A stretch of DNA of 34,412 bases, taken from RGIG3077 sp964490175. Lineage in GTDB: Bacteria; Bacillota; Clostridia; Oscillospirales; Ruminococcaceae. This document shows positions 7,971 through 16,893 of the stretch, one piece after another. The notes beneath the pieces were generated by a model. That model searched no databases. It saw only the letters and a list, made by a program, of their open reading frames with translations, and was not told where the DNA came from. The stretch's first letter is position 1; each line of letters starts with the position of its first letter. The position numbers and the translations under genes are program-made. Where the stretch lies: positions 1 to 34,412 of the forward strand of contig CAZBAI010000015.1 of NCBI GenBank assembly GCA_964490175.1, in the 5' to 3' direction.

Positions 7971-8087
7971 GTAAAACCGTAAGATATAACCTAACGCTGA
8001 TGTCCATATGCCTCTTAGACGGTAGGTTGCAATCGTTCGCTCCTGCTCTGCTCCTTGCAAGGAAAGCAAATAGCGTTGCTCCGATTT

Positions 8088-8126
8088 AAAAAATCCCTTG
8101 AAAGGCAACGTGCCCTCCAAGGGATT
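8088..8126 (-). terminator. Intrinsic terminator of the eight-gene sugar-transport unit
   Basis: Minus-strand AATCCCTTG (8126-8118) pairs with CAAGGGATT (8100-8092), with partial inner pairing, followed by a T run. It lies just after the stop at 8139 and marks the end of the long minus-strand unit that starts near 21130. Confidence 0.85.
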
Positions 8127-8138
8127 ACAGTGTTTGAT

Positions 8139-9167
8139 TTAACCGACAAGACCGCTTCTTTCGATACCCTCTGTAAAGTATTTCTGCAAGAAAACATACA
8201 TAACGAGAATCGGTGTGATAGAAAGCAGACAGCCTGCTTCAAGCCAAACGATAATTTGTCTGACATCGGGCGTGGTGCTTGTCGCAAAAAGTTTTTGTGA
8301 AAGCTGAGTGCTCAAGTTCTTGAGCATGAGGGCGATTGTTTGGTTGTTGTTGAAGAAAACCGAGCTGACATAGTAGTCGTTCCAATACCAAACAACGGAA
8401 AAAAGGAAAACCGTAAGGAAAGACGATGCGGCATTGGGAACCATTATTTGAACAAATGTTCGCAGCGGACCGCAGCCGTCGAGATATGCGGCGTCTTCAA
8501 GCTCTTTCGGCAAACCCTTAAAAAACTGGCGGAAAATCAAAATAAACAATCCTGCCCTAATGCCGTTTGCGGTAATCGCCGGCAAATACATAACAAGGGG
8601 GCTGTCGATAAGACCTCTGCCTGTTTTTACGATAGGTTCAAACCAATATCTGAAAATTTCATACTGGGGCATCATAACGATTTGCGTCGGAACAAGAATC
8701 ATCAAAACAACAATTCCGAACAAAAAGCTTTTGCCCTTAAATTTGAACCTTGCAAAGCCATATCCCGTAATCGAACAGCTCAAAACGGTTACAAGCGAGC
8801 AGCCGATATTGATAAACAGCGTTGTTTTAAGCGTTTCCCAATAATTCATAACACTGATAGTGTCTTTCATAACGCTTAAAGTGTAATTTCTCGGAATCCA
8901 CATAACAGTCGGGTCGTTCATATCGCCCGGGTCACGGAACGCATGACTTATCATAAAGATTATGGGATACAATATGACAAAGCCCAAGCCGAGCAGAACA
9001 AAAAAGCGGAAAAACGGCCATACACATTCAAAAGCACGCTTTCTTCTCAGATAAGCAAGCTCTTCACGATTCATATACTGCTTTCTGATTTTCATAGCTT
9101 CTTTTTTGCTCATGCCGTTGCCGACGTTATTTTCGTTCTCGCAAGCGGCAGCATTCGATTTTTTCAC
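8139..9167 (-). CDS. Carbohydrate ABC transporter permease (MalG/UgpE type), second pair
   Basis: A 342-residue inner-membrane subunit of a CUT1-type sugar importer. It has a charged cytoplasmic N-terminus (about 1-48), first membrane segment at about 50-76 and about five more. The EAA loop that contacts the ATPase is at about 224-244 (EDAAYLDGCGP...IMVP). The GTG start at 9167 is supported by a G-rich Shine-Dalgarno run 6 bases upstream; an internal ATG at residue 19 is the alternative. It follows its partner permease by 14 bases and is the last gene before the terminator. No ATPase gene is in the cluster, so a shared MsmX-like ATPase encoded elsewhere is inferred. The substrate is unknown. 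Confidence 0.92.
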   Translation of the reverse strand: MKKSNAAACENENNVGNGMSKKEAMKIRKQYMNREELAYLRRKRAFECVWPFFRFFVLLGLGFVILYPIIFMISHAFRDPGDMNDPTVMWIPRNYTLSVMKDTISVMNYWETLKTTLFINIGCSLVTVLSCSITGYGFARFKFKGKSFLFGIVVLMILVPTQIVMMPQYEIFRYWFEPIVKTGRGLIDSPLVMYLPAITANGIRAGLFILIFRQFFKGLPKELEDAAYLDGCGPLRTFVQIMVPNAASSFLTVFLFSVVWYWNDYYVSSVFFNNNQTIALMLKNLSTQLSQKLFATSTTPDVRQIIVWLEAGCLLSITPILVMYVFLQKYFTEGIERSGLVG

Positions 9168-9181
9168 ACATATCCCCCCTT

Positions 9182-10174
9182 TTAATCTACTTCGTAGTAA
9201 ACAAACTTATTTATCAGTCCGACAACAAGAGCAACGCCGAGCAAAATTATGAGGAAGTATGCCCACGCCATTGCGGCGGCAAGACCGTATTCCCACTCAA
9301 CCTGCTGTTTTTGAAGTATACGTGCCATTACGGGGTTTGTCGGGTCGGTGAATTTATCTATTACAGTATAAATAAAGTTTGCAAGAATCATCGGGCTGAC
9401 GTAGGGAAAAGTAATCTTCCAAAAATATTCCCAAGCGGTTGCGCCCTCCATTTGTGCGGCTTCCTTTGCGGAATGAGGAATATTCTGCAATGCCGCAAGG
9501 AACACGAGAATCTGGATACCCGAGCTCCAAACAATATTCAAAATTTCGTTTGTGAGCGTTTGAATAACCTCCGTCAGCGACGTACTGATATTATATATAC
9601 CGATAAAATTCAAAAGCTCACCGACAAGGTCGGTTTCAAACATTGTGGAAAACTGACTTGCGCTGTCTGCGCCGGAGGTGCTGATATTACCGGTGATAAT
9701 GCTGTAAACAGGACCTGTAACGATAATTACAGGCAGGAAGAAGATAGCTCTCGAAAGAACACGTCCCTTAAATTCCTGATTGAGAATTACAGCGATAAAC
9801 AGTGAAAATATAAGAATCAGCGGGGTTTGAATCACTGTATCTTTCAAAACATCGACAAGCAATGTCCAATACTGAGGGTCGTTCGCAAACGCCTCGTAAT
9901 AATTTGCGAATCCGACATACGGACCTTCCATTCCTCCATCGGCGGGAAGAACGTTTCTGAAAGAAAAGTCAACCGATTTTATAAGCGGAATGATAAAGAA
10001 AATAATCGTTCCTATCATCCAAAGAGCGATAAAGCCGTAACCGTAAAGCCCTTTTTTGCGTTCATACGAAAGAATCGGGCGTTTTTGCTTTTTCTTTTTA
10101 GGAGAAAGAGCTTCGCCGGCTTTGATTTCATCGCCGTGTTCTTCACAAGCGTTTACGTTATCGATATCTGCCAT
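9182..10174 (-). CDS. Sugar ABC transporter permease (MalF/UgpA type), second pair
   Basis: A 330-residue permease. A hydrophilic Lys-rich cytoplasmic N-terminus (about 1-41) precedes the first membrane segment (about 44-66), with several further segments. The EAA loop is at about 236-258 (KEAAQMEGATAWEYFWKITFP). There is a longer than usual periplasmic-side stretch at about 163-205. It pairs with the downstream permease (8139-9167). The ATG at 10174 follows AAAGGAGA by about 12 bases. It begins 18 bases after the DUF5696-like gene, so the two are likely translated from one message. No solute-binding gene accompanies this pair directly; the only one in the cluster is at 17898-20888. Confidence 0.92.
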   Translation of the reverse strand: MADIDNVNACEEHGDEIKAGEALSPKKKKQKRPILSYERKKGLYGYGFIALWMIGTIIFFIIPLIKSVDFSFRNVLPADGGMEGPYVGFANYYEAFANDPQYWTLLVDVLKDTVIQTPLILIFSLFIAVILNQEFKGRVLSRAIFFLPVIIVTGPVYSIITGNISTSGADSASQFSTMFETDLVGELLNFIGIYNISTSLTEVIQTLTNEILNIVWSSGIQILVFLAALQNIPHSAKEAAQMEGATAWEYFWKITFPYVSPMILANFIYTVIDKFTDPTNPVMARILQKQQVEWEYGLAAAMAWAYFLIILLGVALVVGLINKFVYYEVD

Positions 10175-10192
10175 TGAAAATCACTTCTCCTT

Positions 10193-13100
10193 TCAATTAT
10201 AGTTTTCAAGAGTGTAGCTCTTGCCGTCGCATTCAACAGTGCCGTTGTTGAGATCTACAACCGTTGAAACACCGTTTGAATATGTTGTCGTAATCACGCC
10301 GTTCTCTTGAACATAACCTGTAATGTTGGCGGTGCTGACCTTGGGCAAAATTTCTTTTGCTATTGCGTATTCTGCGCCTGCCGTTTCAAGCCAATATTCA
10401 TAGTTTGCGTAATAGTACACATCATAATCGGTTGCTTTCAGCTCATTGGTTTCAACATAAACCATGTCATACTGCAAGCTGCTGCCCGTTGCCACAGCAA
10501 GCAAAAATGCTTCGTCGGCATCGGCATCGGCGTTGATTGAAGCGCACGAATAAGGTATAACGCCATGCATTACAAGCTGATAGAACGGAATATCGTAATC
10601 GAATATATCATATTTGCTTGATGAAAGCGGAATGCCGGTCAACTGGTCGGAATATCCGATTGCATATTGGTTAGGTGCGTCTGATATAACGTTTCCGATA
10701 GAAGCTTTAGCATCGGAAAGAGCCTGTTCAACAAGCACCTGCATATCATATCTTGTGTAAAAGTCCTTGGCATAGTCGCCGTAGAGAACCTGCACCAATG
10801 AGCCTAAAGAAACGCCGGATACATTTGCTTTTTTATATTCTTTCACAAGGTCTTTATACAAATCTTCAAACACACCCGGAGTGATGAGGGAAACCGAATC
10901 CTCCTCGGTAACGGCAGTTCCGAATGCAAATTCATAATCATAAAGTCTTGCATATTCGCCGCTGATTCTCATAGCGGTGTCGGTAAATGTCCAATATCCG
11001 TTGCCGGTGTTGAAATACACATTATCTACAACGTTGTAAAGCTGAATGTTTTTGGAATCGATATAATCAAGGAAATCGTTATACGCACTCTTTCCTCCGA
11101 GAGCCGAAGCGGGTTTTGCCGTGTAGTCAATCTCGCCGTCGATTCCCGCATTTGTCCAGTTGTTGTAGCTGACTACAATACTGTCAACGTTTTGATTATC
11201 AAGCGCTTTAAGGATTGTTTGAGCTTGGTCAAAGGTTGTTACCTCAAGCCTTGTATTTACGGGAACACCCATAATACTTTCAACCGAGGTTGTGCCGCCG
11301 AAGAGGTTTACATACATCGGCGAATAATTTTCGGTAGCCTTGACGGTGATTTTGCCCGAATCTATGAGATATTCTCGATATGCGGCGGCAACATCGACAT
11401 AATCGGTATCGCCGTTTCCGTTTACGGGAATATATTTAACTTCAAGCACGGGAGTGTTGATATCTCTGGTTTCAAAAACCTCCAAAACGGAGCTTGAGCT
11501 CATATAATACGAATCGCTGTCACGCAAATTAAAGGTAAATGAGCAGGTGTTATATGAAGTGCTCTTGGTTGCCATTCCCACGGCGGCGTTTATGCTGACG
11601 GAAGAATCACCCTGTGAAACCACTGCGAGCATTGCCGTATTCTGCTTAACAATGCCGAACATCGGGAAGTTTACCGTTTCGGTGTTATCGGGCATAAACA
11701 GCGGCACGGCGGTTATATCATCGCCGTAAACCTTTGCGCTGTATGCTTTTGCCTTTGTTTTTCCGTTGTTAAAATCGATAACCGCACCGCAACCGTCGGG
11801 AATGATAAAGTAGCCTTCTTCATCGGAAGCGCCTGCACCGAAACCGCTGAACACTTCAATGTCCATAATCACAGCGCCGCTTGATGCGTTTGTATCGCTT
11901 TCGACGATTTCGTCGGTTACGATTTTCACGTTAAAGCAACCGTCCTCAAGAGTATATTGAACGGGAATTTCAAAATTGACGGTCGCATCGCCCACCTTAT
12001 AGTTAAAGAGATATGTAAGCTTTACGCCGTTGGTAATATTCTGCGGTGTTTTGAGCGAACCTTTGTGAACCGAGCTCATCGTTTCGGTCTTTCTTGCGGA
12101 GGGAACACCGATAGTGACGGAAATTCCGCTCATAAGGTTGTTTCTGTACGCCTTTGAGCCTTTAATATCAGCCTCGGCGTTTACCGGTGCAGACCACCAA
12201 ACTTCGCCGCTTGCCGTATCTTTAAGGGCAAACAACTCACTCGGATTTCCGCAATCAACGATTTGAGTGATTGCCATATCGTCAATCGAGAGAAGCTCGC
12301 CGTCATAGCTTTCGCCCTCAACCGATGTTGAAAGAGCTTGACCTACCTGCTCTTGCACCTGTGCCCATGTCGCACAATCGGTTTCGCCGTCGTCGTCATC
12401 ATAAAAGGCAATAACCGTGCTTTGAGTGCTTTGCGCCCAATAAACGCCTAAAAGCTCGCCGTCTTCGTCAAGCTCAATAGCCCAAACCGAGCCTTCAAAC
12501 TCCTCACCGAGTTCAAGGTCAACAGCCTGTGCAAACGAAGCTGTATCGGAAACGCTTGAAATTTCTTCATCTGTGATAACGCCTATCACGCCGACTGCAT
12601 TTGCCGGTGCGTATTTTTTCGTTCCGTCATCAAGCGTATCTTTTTTGTTGTATTTGGTGATATAAGCATCTGCCGCATCATAAAGCTGCTCCGCCGCTTC
12701 AGCGGCTTTTTCAACCGCTACATATTTATCAATGCAGCCGCCGTAATACTCCGTATTGACCTCATCACCAAAGCCCCACGCCACCATTTTCAGGGTGTCA
12801 TCGGTCTTTTTCCACACAGCATCAGCCGGGATTTCAAGTGTGTTTTCGGCATAATCGTCAGCCTTTTCATAGAAATAAAACCACGAATCGGTCTGCGGCT
12901 CATCGCCTGTAATATCCCTTACCTCAAAAACACGCACATCGCCTTCAATATCGCCCGAATGCTCCATAACCTCACGCTGCGAGGCAATATTAAAGCCTAC
13001 CTGAGTATATATATCGACATCCGGGGCGTATTCGTCCTCGTCGTATTCATGCTCCTCGGCGTCGGGGTCATATTCAAGGTCAAGGGTAGCGTAGTTGTAT

Positions 13101-13375
13101 TCATATTTCTGGTCAAGGGTAAAATAAAGCTCAAGTCCGCCGTCATCGGCAACCTTTTCCATCGTGGCAAGAACTTCGTCCTCGGTACGGCTGATGTAGT
13201 TTAAATTCACCGTATTTACGGCACTTTCCTCGCCGCTTTCCTCACCGTCAAGCTCACCCTCGGCGGCTTGGTCGGTTTCGGTCAAATCGGTTTCGGCGGC
13301 AGAAAGGCTCATCCCCTGAAGGAGCATTGTTCCCGCCAAAAGACCGATAATAATTTTTTTATATTGATACCGCAT
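10193..13375 (-). CDS. Large secreted DUF5696-like protein, possible glycan-active enzyme
   Basis: A 1060-residue exported protein with a signal peptide (about 1-27, Ser-Ala-Ala end) and an acidic segment (30-55). Residues 57-90 (ISRTEDEVLATMEKV...LELYF) and 361-400 (ELFALKDTASGEVWWSAP) resemble the start of DUF5696 proteins but are split by an acidic stretch of about 270 residues. Residues about 440-680 look like beta-sandwich. Residues about 683-1010 alternate strands and helices like a TIM barrel, and 1015-1060 forms a short beta C-terminus. This overall order resembles glycoside hydrolases of clan-like GH101/GH129 design, but I see no catalytic pair I can name, so the enzyme role is inference. 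It sits between the Yip1-like and permease genes in one transport unit, suggesting glycan binding or processing outside the cell. The start follows AAAGGAAA. Confidence 0.75.
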   Translation of the reverse strand: MRYQYKKIIIGLLAGTMLLQGMSLSAAETDLTETDQAAEGELDGEESGEESAVNTVNLNYISRTEDEVLATMEKVADDGGLELYFTLDQKYEYNYATLDLEYDPDAEEHEYDEDEYAPDVDIYTQVGFNIASQREVMEHSGDIEGDVRVFEVRDITGDEPQTDSWFYFYEKADDYAENTLEIPADAVWKKTDDTLKMVAWGFGDEVNTEYYGGCIDKYVAVEKAAEAAEQLYDAADAYITKYNKKDTLDDGTKKYAPANAVGVIGVITDEEISSVSDTASFAQAVDLELGEEFEGSVWAIELDEDGELLGVYWAQSTQSTVIAFYDDDDGETDCATWAQVQEQVGQALSTSVEGESYDGELLSIDDMAITQIVDCGNPSELFALKDTASGEVWWSAPVNAEADIKGSKAYRNNLMSGISVTIGVPSARKTETMSSVHKGSLKTPQNITNGVKLTYLFNYKVGDATVNFEIPVQYTLEDGCFNVKIVTDEIVESDTNASSGAVIMDIEVFSGFGAGASDEEGYFIIPDGCGAVIDFNNGKTKAKAYSAKVYGDDITAVPLFMPDNTETVNFPMFGIVKQNTAMLAVVSQGDSSVSINAAVGMATKSTSYNTCSFTFNLRDSDSYYMSSSSVLEVFETRDINTPVLEVKYIPVNGNGDTDYVDVAAAYREYLIDSGKITVKATENYSPMYVNLFGGTTSVESIMGVPVNTRLEVTTFDQAQTILKALDNQNVDSIVVSYNNWTNAGIDGEIDYTAKPASALGGKSAYNDFLDYIDSKNIQLYNVVDNVYFNTGNGYWTFTDTAMRISGEYARLYDYEFAFGTAVTEEDSVSLITPGVFEDLYKDLVKEYKKANVSGVSLGSLVQVLYGDYAKDFYTRYDMQVLVEQALSDAKASIGNVISDAPNQYAIGYSDQLTGIPLSSSKYDIFDYDIPFYQLVMHGVIPYSCASINADADADEAFLLAVATGSSLQYDMVYVETNELKATDYDVYYYANYEYWLETAGAEYAIAKEILPKVSTANITGYVQENGVITTTYSNGVSTVVDLNNGTVECDGKSYTLENYN

Positions 13376-13468
13376 ATCTCAAATTTCCTTTCCGCACCGC
13401 ACACACAGCAAAGCTTTTGTCGCAATGCACGGTGACAAAATCGTCACAATATATATGTTCAAAGCAAA

Positions 13469-14098
13469 TCACACTCTGATTCTGTATGTAATTTCCGTAT
13501 ACAGAGAGAAGAAGAAAACGAACAGCTTCTGGAAAAGCGCAAGAACAAGCACGAGCAGAAGCAAAATTACAATCATTGCGACAATCGTGAGAAAGATAAC
13601 AACAAGAGTTTTTGTGAATGAATATTGGTGAACGGCCTTTATCGCATTGAATATCAACACAACCGACCACAGCAGCCCGATATAGTAAACCGCATTGAAA
13701 AACACCATTTCATCACGAACAAGAAAATGCGAAAGTATGATCTGAATATACATCTGAGCGATGTAAGGTATAAGCGCATAAGCGCTGTAAATGCAGATAT
13801 TTTTCAGCGTTCCCTCGCCGTCAAACAGCGTACACAGCGCCCAGTTGCCGACGACCCATGCGCCGAACATCAAAAAGCTTCGTGTGATGTAAGGAATTAC
13901 GTTGAAAAGCCTGTCGGAGGGAAATGCAAACTGCGGTCCGACCCAACGTGCCATGGCAACCTGCGCAATAAAAAGCAACACAACAATGAACAGTGCAATT
14001 TTTACCGAACCGCCTTTTTTCCAGCGCAAATCTTCATAGCCTTCAAACGGGTGAAACGTAACGTGCTTGACCCATTGACCCTGAGTCAAATCCATCAT
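13469..14098 (-). CDS. Yip1-family membrane protein
   Basis: A 209-residue protein with about five hydrophobic segments (about 32-50, 68-90, 96-120, 130-155, 162-192) and a conserved-looking N-terminal HPFEGYEDLRW motif before the first segment, as in bacterial Yip1-family proteins. The C-terminus is a very hydrophobic Leu/Val/Ile helix. Its ATG overlaps the stop of the upstream propeller gene as ATGA, implying translational coupling. Bacterial Yip1 proteins often neighbour ABC permeases and exported proteins, but their biochemical role is not established. Here it probably forms a membrane complex with the propeller/TPR protein and the DUF5696-like protein. Confidence 0.8.
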   Translation of the reverse strand: MMDLTQGQWVKHVTFHPFEGYEDLRWKKGGSVKIALFIVVLLFIAQVAMARWVGPQFAFPSDRLFNVIPYITRSFLMFGAWVVGNWALCTLFDGEGTLKNICIYSAYALIPYIAQMYIQIILSHFLVRDEMVFFNAVYYIGLLWSVVLIFNAIKAVHQYSFTKTLVVIFLTIVAMIVILLLLVLVLALFQKLFVFFFSLYTEITYRIRV

Positions 14099-15942
14099 GA
14101 TTCATCATCCCCCTTTTCGGCAGTGTCGCTTTGCGCTTCAAGCGGTTTTATCCTCGGTCTTTCAGGCTGTTTTTCCTTGCGCTTGGGCAGTTTGATTTTC
14201 GGCAATTTTAAAATGCCTTTTTTAAACAGCTTTGCCAACACTTTTATAAGGATAATAACGACAATTATTATAATAAGTATTAGCGTAAGATTTTCTTTCA
14301 AAAATTCTTCACGCCAGCCCTCGAACGCTTTGTTGTAAACATAGCTTACAGCCGCCATTTCGGAATATTTCATGGCAAGCTTATAATCGCCCCTGTTGAG
14401 GTAAGCGTTTGCAAGACCTATCTGTGCGATAAGGTAGTTACCGTCGCATTTCATTACCTCAAGCCACGGTTCAAGCGCTTCTTCGTAATATCCGGCATTG
14501 TAGAGTGCGGTTGCTTCGTGCACCAATTTGCCGAATTTTGTTTCCTTGAAAACGGTGACCGTAAGCTTTGCCGAATCAAGCACGTAGATATCCTCGCCCA
14601 TTGTTTCAATTGCGGAAACCTTTGTAAACGTGCCCAACTGGTCGCCGTCACTGCCGAGAACAAACAAAAGCCTGCATTCGGTGTCATACTGGAAAACCCT
14701 GCCCTTTGTAAGGTCAAGACAGCAAATCAGCTTATCGTCGGTAATATCGATATCCGTAAGCATTGTAGCGTAGGTATTATTTCTGTAATACGGACTTTCG
14801 TAGTCGCCGAAATGATATTCGTTGCCGGCGTTGTTGTTAAAAATGTTATATCCGGCAGGATTAAGCTTTTTAACCTTGTCAACATCTTGGCTGATAGACT
14901 CGGTACAGGTGTAAATAAAGCCCTCATCATCAATATCGAAGTTTGAAAAACCTGCGGCAGTCGATTTTGTACGTCTGCTTCTTGCGGTTTCGGTCGAAAT
15001 CGAATTTACGATATAGTTAAAGATAACCTCGGCGGTTGCGTCAACACGGTTTGCGCCGTAAAAGCTCGTAAATGTACCCTGCGAATCAAAAACCGCCGCA
15101 CCGCTTGTCGTGCTGGTTACGACAACGTAAAGATAGCCTGCGCTGTCTACCAAAACCTTTTGCGGCCAAAACGTCGTTCCGTCACCGTAAACCTCGTTAA
15201 ACGGCGTATAATAAACGGTTTGCACATTTCCGTCAAGGTCGCACTTTACAACACGGGAGTTGTTTGCGTCGGCAATATACACGCACTTTTCGTTTTCAAC
15301 AGCAAAGCTGCCGTTTTCGTCAAGGCATGAGCCTGTAACAAAAACGCCTTTCGGACCTTTAAGCGATGTGGAAACAAGCGAAGTCGTTACAATATCTTTA
15401 AAATCCTCATATTGCTCGTCGCTTAAATCGTTTATAGTTATATTGGATTTTGATGAGCTTTCGATATCGCCGCTCGACCAGCCTGCCGCAGTGCGCAGCT
15501 GTTTTTGATAGGTTTTGATATACGAATCGGAAAAACCTATCATGTCGGAAACATAGCTTTCTTTAAGCTGCTCGACATAATCATCATCGAATTTCAGCTT
15601 TGAAATTTCGCCGGAAACCTCGGAAAAACTCTTATCGATTGTCGCGTCAAACTCCGTATTGATAATAACAATGCGGTTATTGCCGGTATCGGCAATGTAG
15701 AACCAATCATCCTCATCACGGAAAATATCCGAAGGCTCGGAAAATGCGCCGCAGCCGAGCATATCGCCCGAAACAGACCTATCAGCGCTATATCCGCTCT
15801 GCGAAGGAATAGCTTCCGCCCATCTGTCATAGTTGTAGGTTACATACGGCTCATATGCGGCAGCGGACTGTGTCAGCACGGATACTGTCATCACAGCTGT
15901 GAGCACTGCGGCGGAAAGCCTTATTTTATTACGTTTACGCAC
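14095..15942 (-). CDS. Exported beta-propeller (NHL-like) protein with TPR and C-terminal membrane anchor
   Basis: A 615-residue protein with a signal peptide (about 1-30, Ser-Ala-Ala-Ala end). NHL-type blades are seen at YIADTGNNRIVII (about 82-94) and YIADANNSRVVKC (about 222-234), with further blade-like strands to about 470. A long helical insert lies at about 100-190. A TPR-like pair follows (about 478-545: YNAGYYEEALEPW, YLNRGDYKLAMKY). One membrane helix (about 550-570) precedes a basic Lys/Pro cytoplasmic tail. The propeller would face outside and the tail inside. The GTG start at 15942 lies 8 bases after AGGGG; TTG at 15945 is an alternative. Its stop overlaps the Yip1-like start. 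The family is known beside DUF5696 and sugar permeases from my recollection of clostridial genomes; its function is undefined. Confidence 0.8.
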   Translation of the reverse strand: MRKRNKIRLSAAVLTAVMTVSVLTQSAAAYEPYVTYNYDRWAEAIPSQSGYSADRSVSGDMLGCGAFSEPSDIFRDEDDWFYIADTGNNRIVIINTEFDATIDKSFSEVSGEISKLKFDDDYVEQLKESYVSDMIGFSDSYIKTYQKQLRTAAGWSSGDIESSSKSNITINDLSDEQYEDFKDIVTTSLVSTSLKGPKGVFVTGSCLDENGSFAVENEKCVYIADANNSRVVKCDLDGNVQTVYYTPFNEVYGDGTTFWPQKVLVDSAGYLYVVVTSTTSGAAVFDSQGTFTSFYGANRVDATAEVIFNYIVNSISTETARSRRTKSTAAGFSNFDIDDEGFIYTCTESISQDVDKVKKLNPAGYNIFNNNAGNEYHFGDYESPYYRNNTYATMLTDIDITDDKLICCLDLTKGRVFQYDTECRLLFVLGSDGDQLGTFTKVSAIETMGEDIYVLDSAKLTVTVFKETKFGKLVHEATALYNAGYYEEALEPWLEVMKCDGNYLIAQIGLANAYLNRGDYKLAMKYSEMAAVSYVYNKAFEGWREEFLKENLTLILIIIIVVIILIKVLAKLFKKGILKLPKIKLPKRKEKQPERPRIKPLEAQSDTAEKGDDES

Positions 15943-15994
15943 CAAGTCATCCCCTTTTTATAAATAAGCTGTATTTTGTATGCGCCAATGGCAT

Positions 15995-16876
15995 TTATTC
16001 CTTAATTCCGGAATGAGCCATTGTTTCGATAACGTGCCGCTGAGCAATAACAAAGACAAGTACCGGCGGTACCAGAAGCACTATAACGCCTGCAGCCTGA
16101 ACGCCTGCACGGGCAAGACCTGCCGCACCGATTTGTTGAATAATCGTCGGCAACGGTTTATATGCTTCGTTAAATACAAAGCTGCCGCCCGTTGTATTCC
16201 ACGCCGCCTGAAAAATAAATATAATCATCGTCATCAAGGCAGGCTTTGAGTTAGGCATAACAATGCCCCAGCATATTCTGAAATTGCTTGCGCCGTCAAC
16301 CCTTGCCGCCTCTATCATGGCATTGGGAATTTGGCTCATACACTGTCGCATAAGGAAAAGACCCATTGTTGACGGAATTACGGGAAGAATAAGCGCCCAG
16401 TAAGTATTGATGAGGTTAAGCTCGGCAATAACCATATACTGCATAATATAGATTACGTTTGAGGTATAAAGAAGTGAAAGTACGATAAGTTCATTGAAAA
16501 ACTTAACGCCCGGAAACGTACATTTTGCGAGTACATACGAAGCCATGCAGCAAACAAAAACGTGAGCTACCGAAATTGCGGCGGTAACAAACAGGCTGTT
16601 AAAAACATATCTCGAAAACGGAACCCAAAGGTTGCTTGCAACCGAGAGCAAATCCTTAAAATTGTCAAAGGTCGGGTTCATTACATACATTTTCGGGGGG
16701 AACAAAAACAGCTCCTGCACCGGCTTTATTGAGTTGATAATGGCAAAATATATCGGAAATACCATAAATATTCCGAGCAGGGTGAGGAATATAAATATGC
16801 AGACAGAACCGCCGATTTTTCGTCCCGCACGTCTGCTGGTGCCCTTCATCCTGTCAAGATGTTTTGCGTCGGTCAT
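15995..16876 (-). CDS. Carbohydrate ABC transporter permease (MalG/UgpE type), first pair
   Basis: A 293-residue CUT1-type permease with about six membrane segments, the first at about 22-48, and an EAA loop at about 189-208 (EAARVDGASNFRICWGIVMP). The family-typical VFPIYFAIINSIKP segment follows the first helix. The ATG at 16876 is preceded by AAGGGGGAG. It starts 17 bases after its partner permease. It serves with 16894-17859 and the binding protein 17898-20888 as a standard importer core lacking only the ATPase. Confidence 0.93.
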   Translation of the reverse strand: MTDAKHLDRMKGTSRRAGRKIGGSVCIFIFLTLLGIFMVFPIYFAIINSIKPVQELFLFPPKMYVMNPTFDNFKDLLSVASNLWVPFSRYVFNSLFVTAAISVAHVFVCCMASYVLAKCTFPGVKFFNELIVLSLLYTSNVIYIMQYMVIAELNLINTYWALILPVIPSTMGLFLMRQCMSQIPNAMIEAARVDGASNFRICWGIVMPNSKPALMTMIIFIFQAAWNTTGGSFVFNEAYKPLPTIIQQIGAAGLARAGVQAAGVIVLLVPPVLVFVIAQRHVIETMAHSGIKE

Positions 16877-16893
16877 ATTCTCTCCCCCTTTCC

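Noticed and set aside
13625..14338. 237-residue plus-strand open frame
   Set aside because: It is antisense to the Yip1-like and propeller genes, with no recognisable domain or ribosome site.
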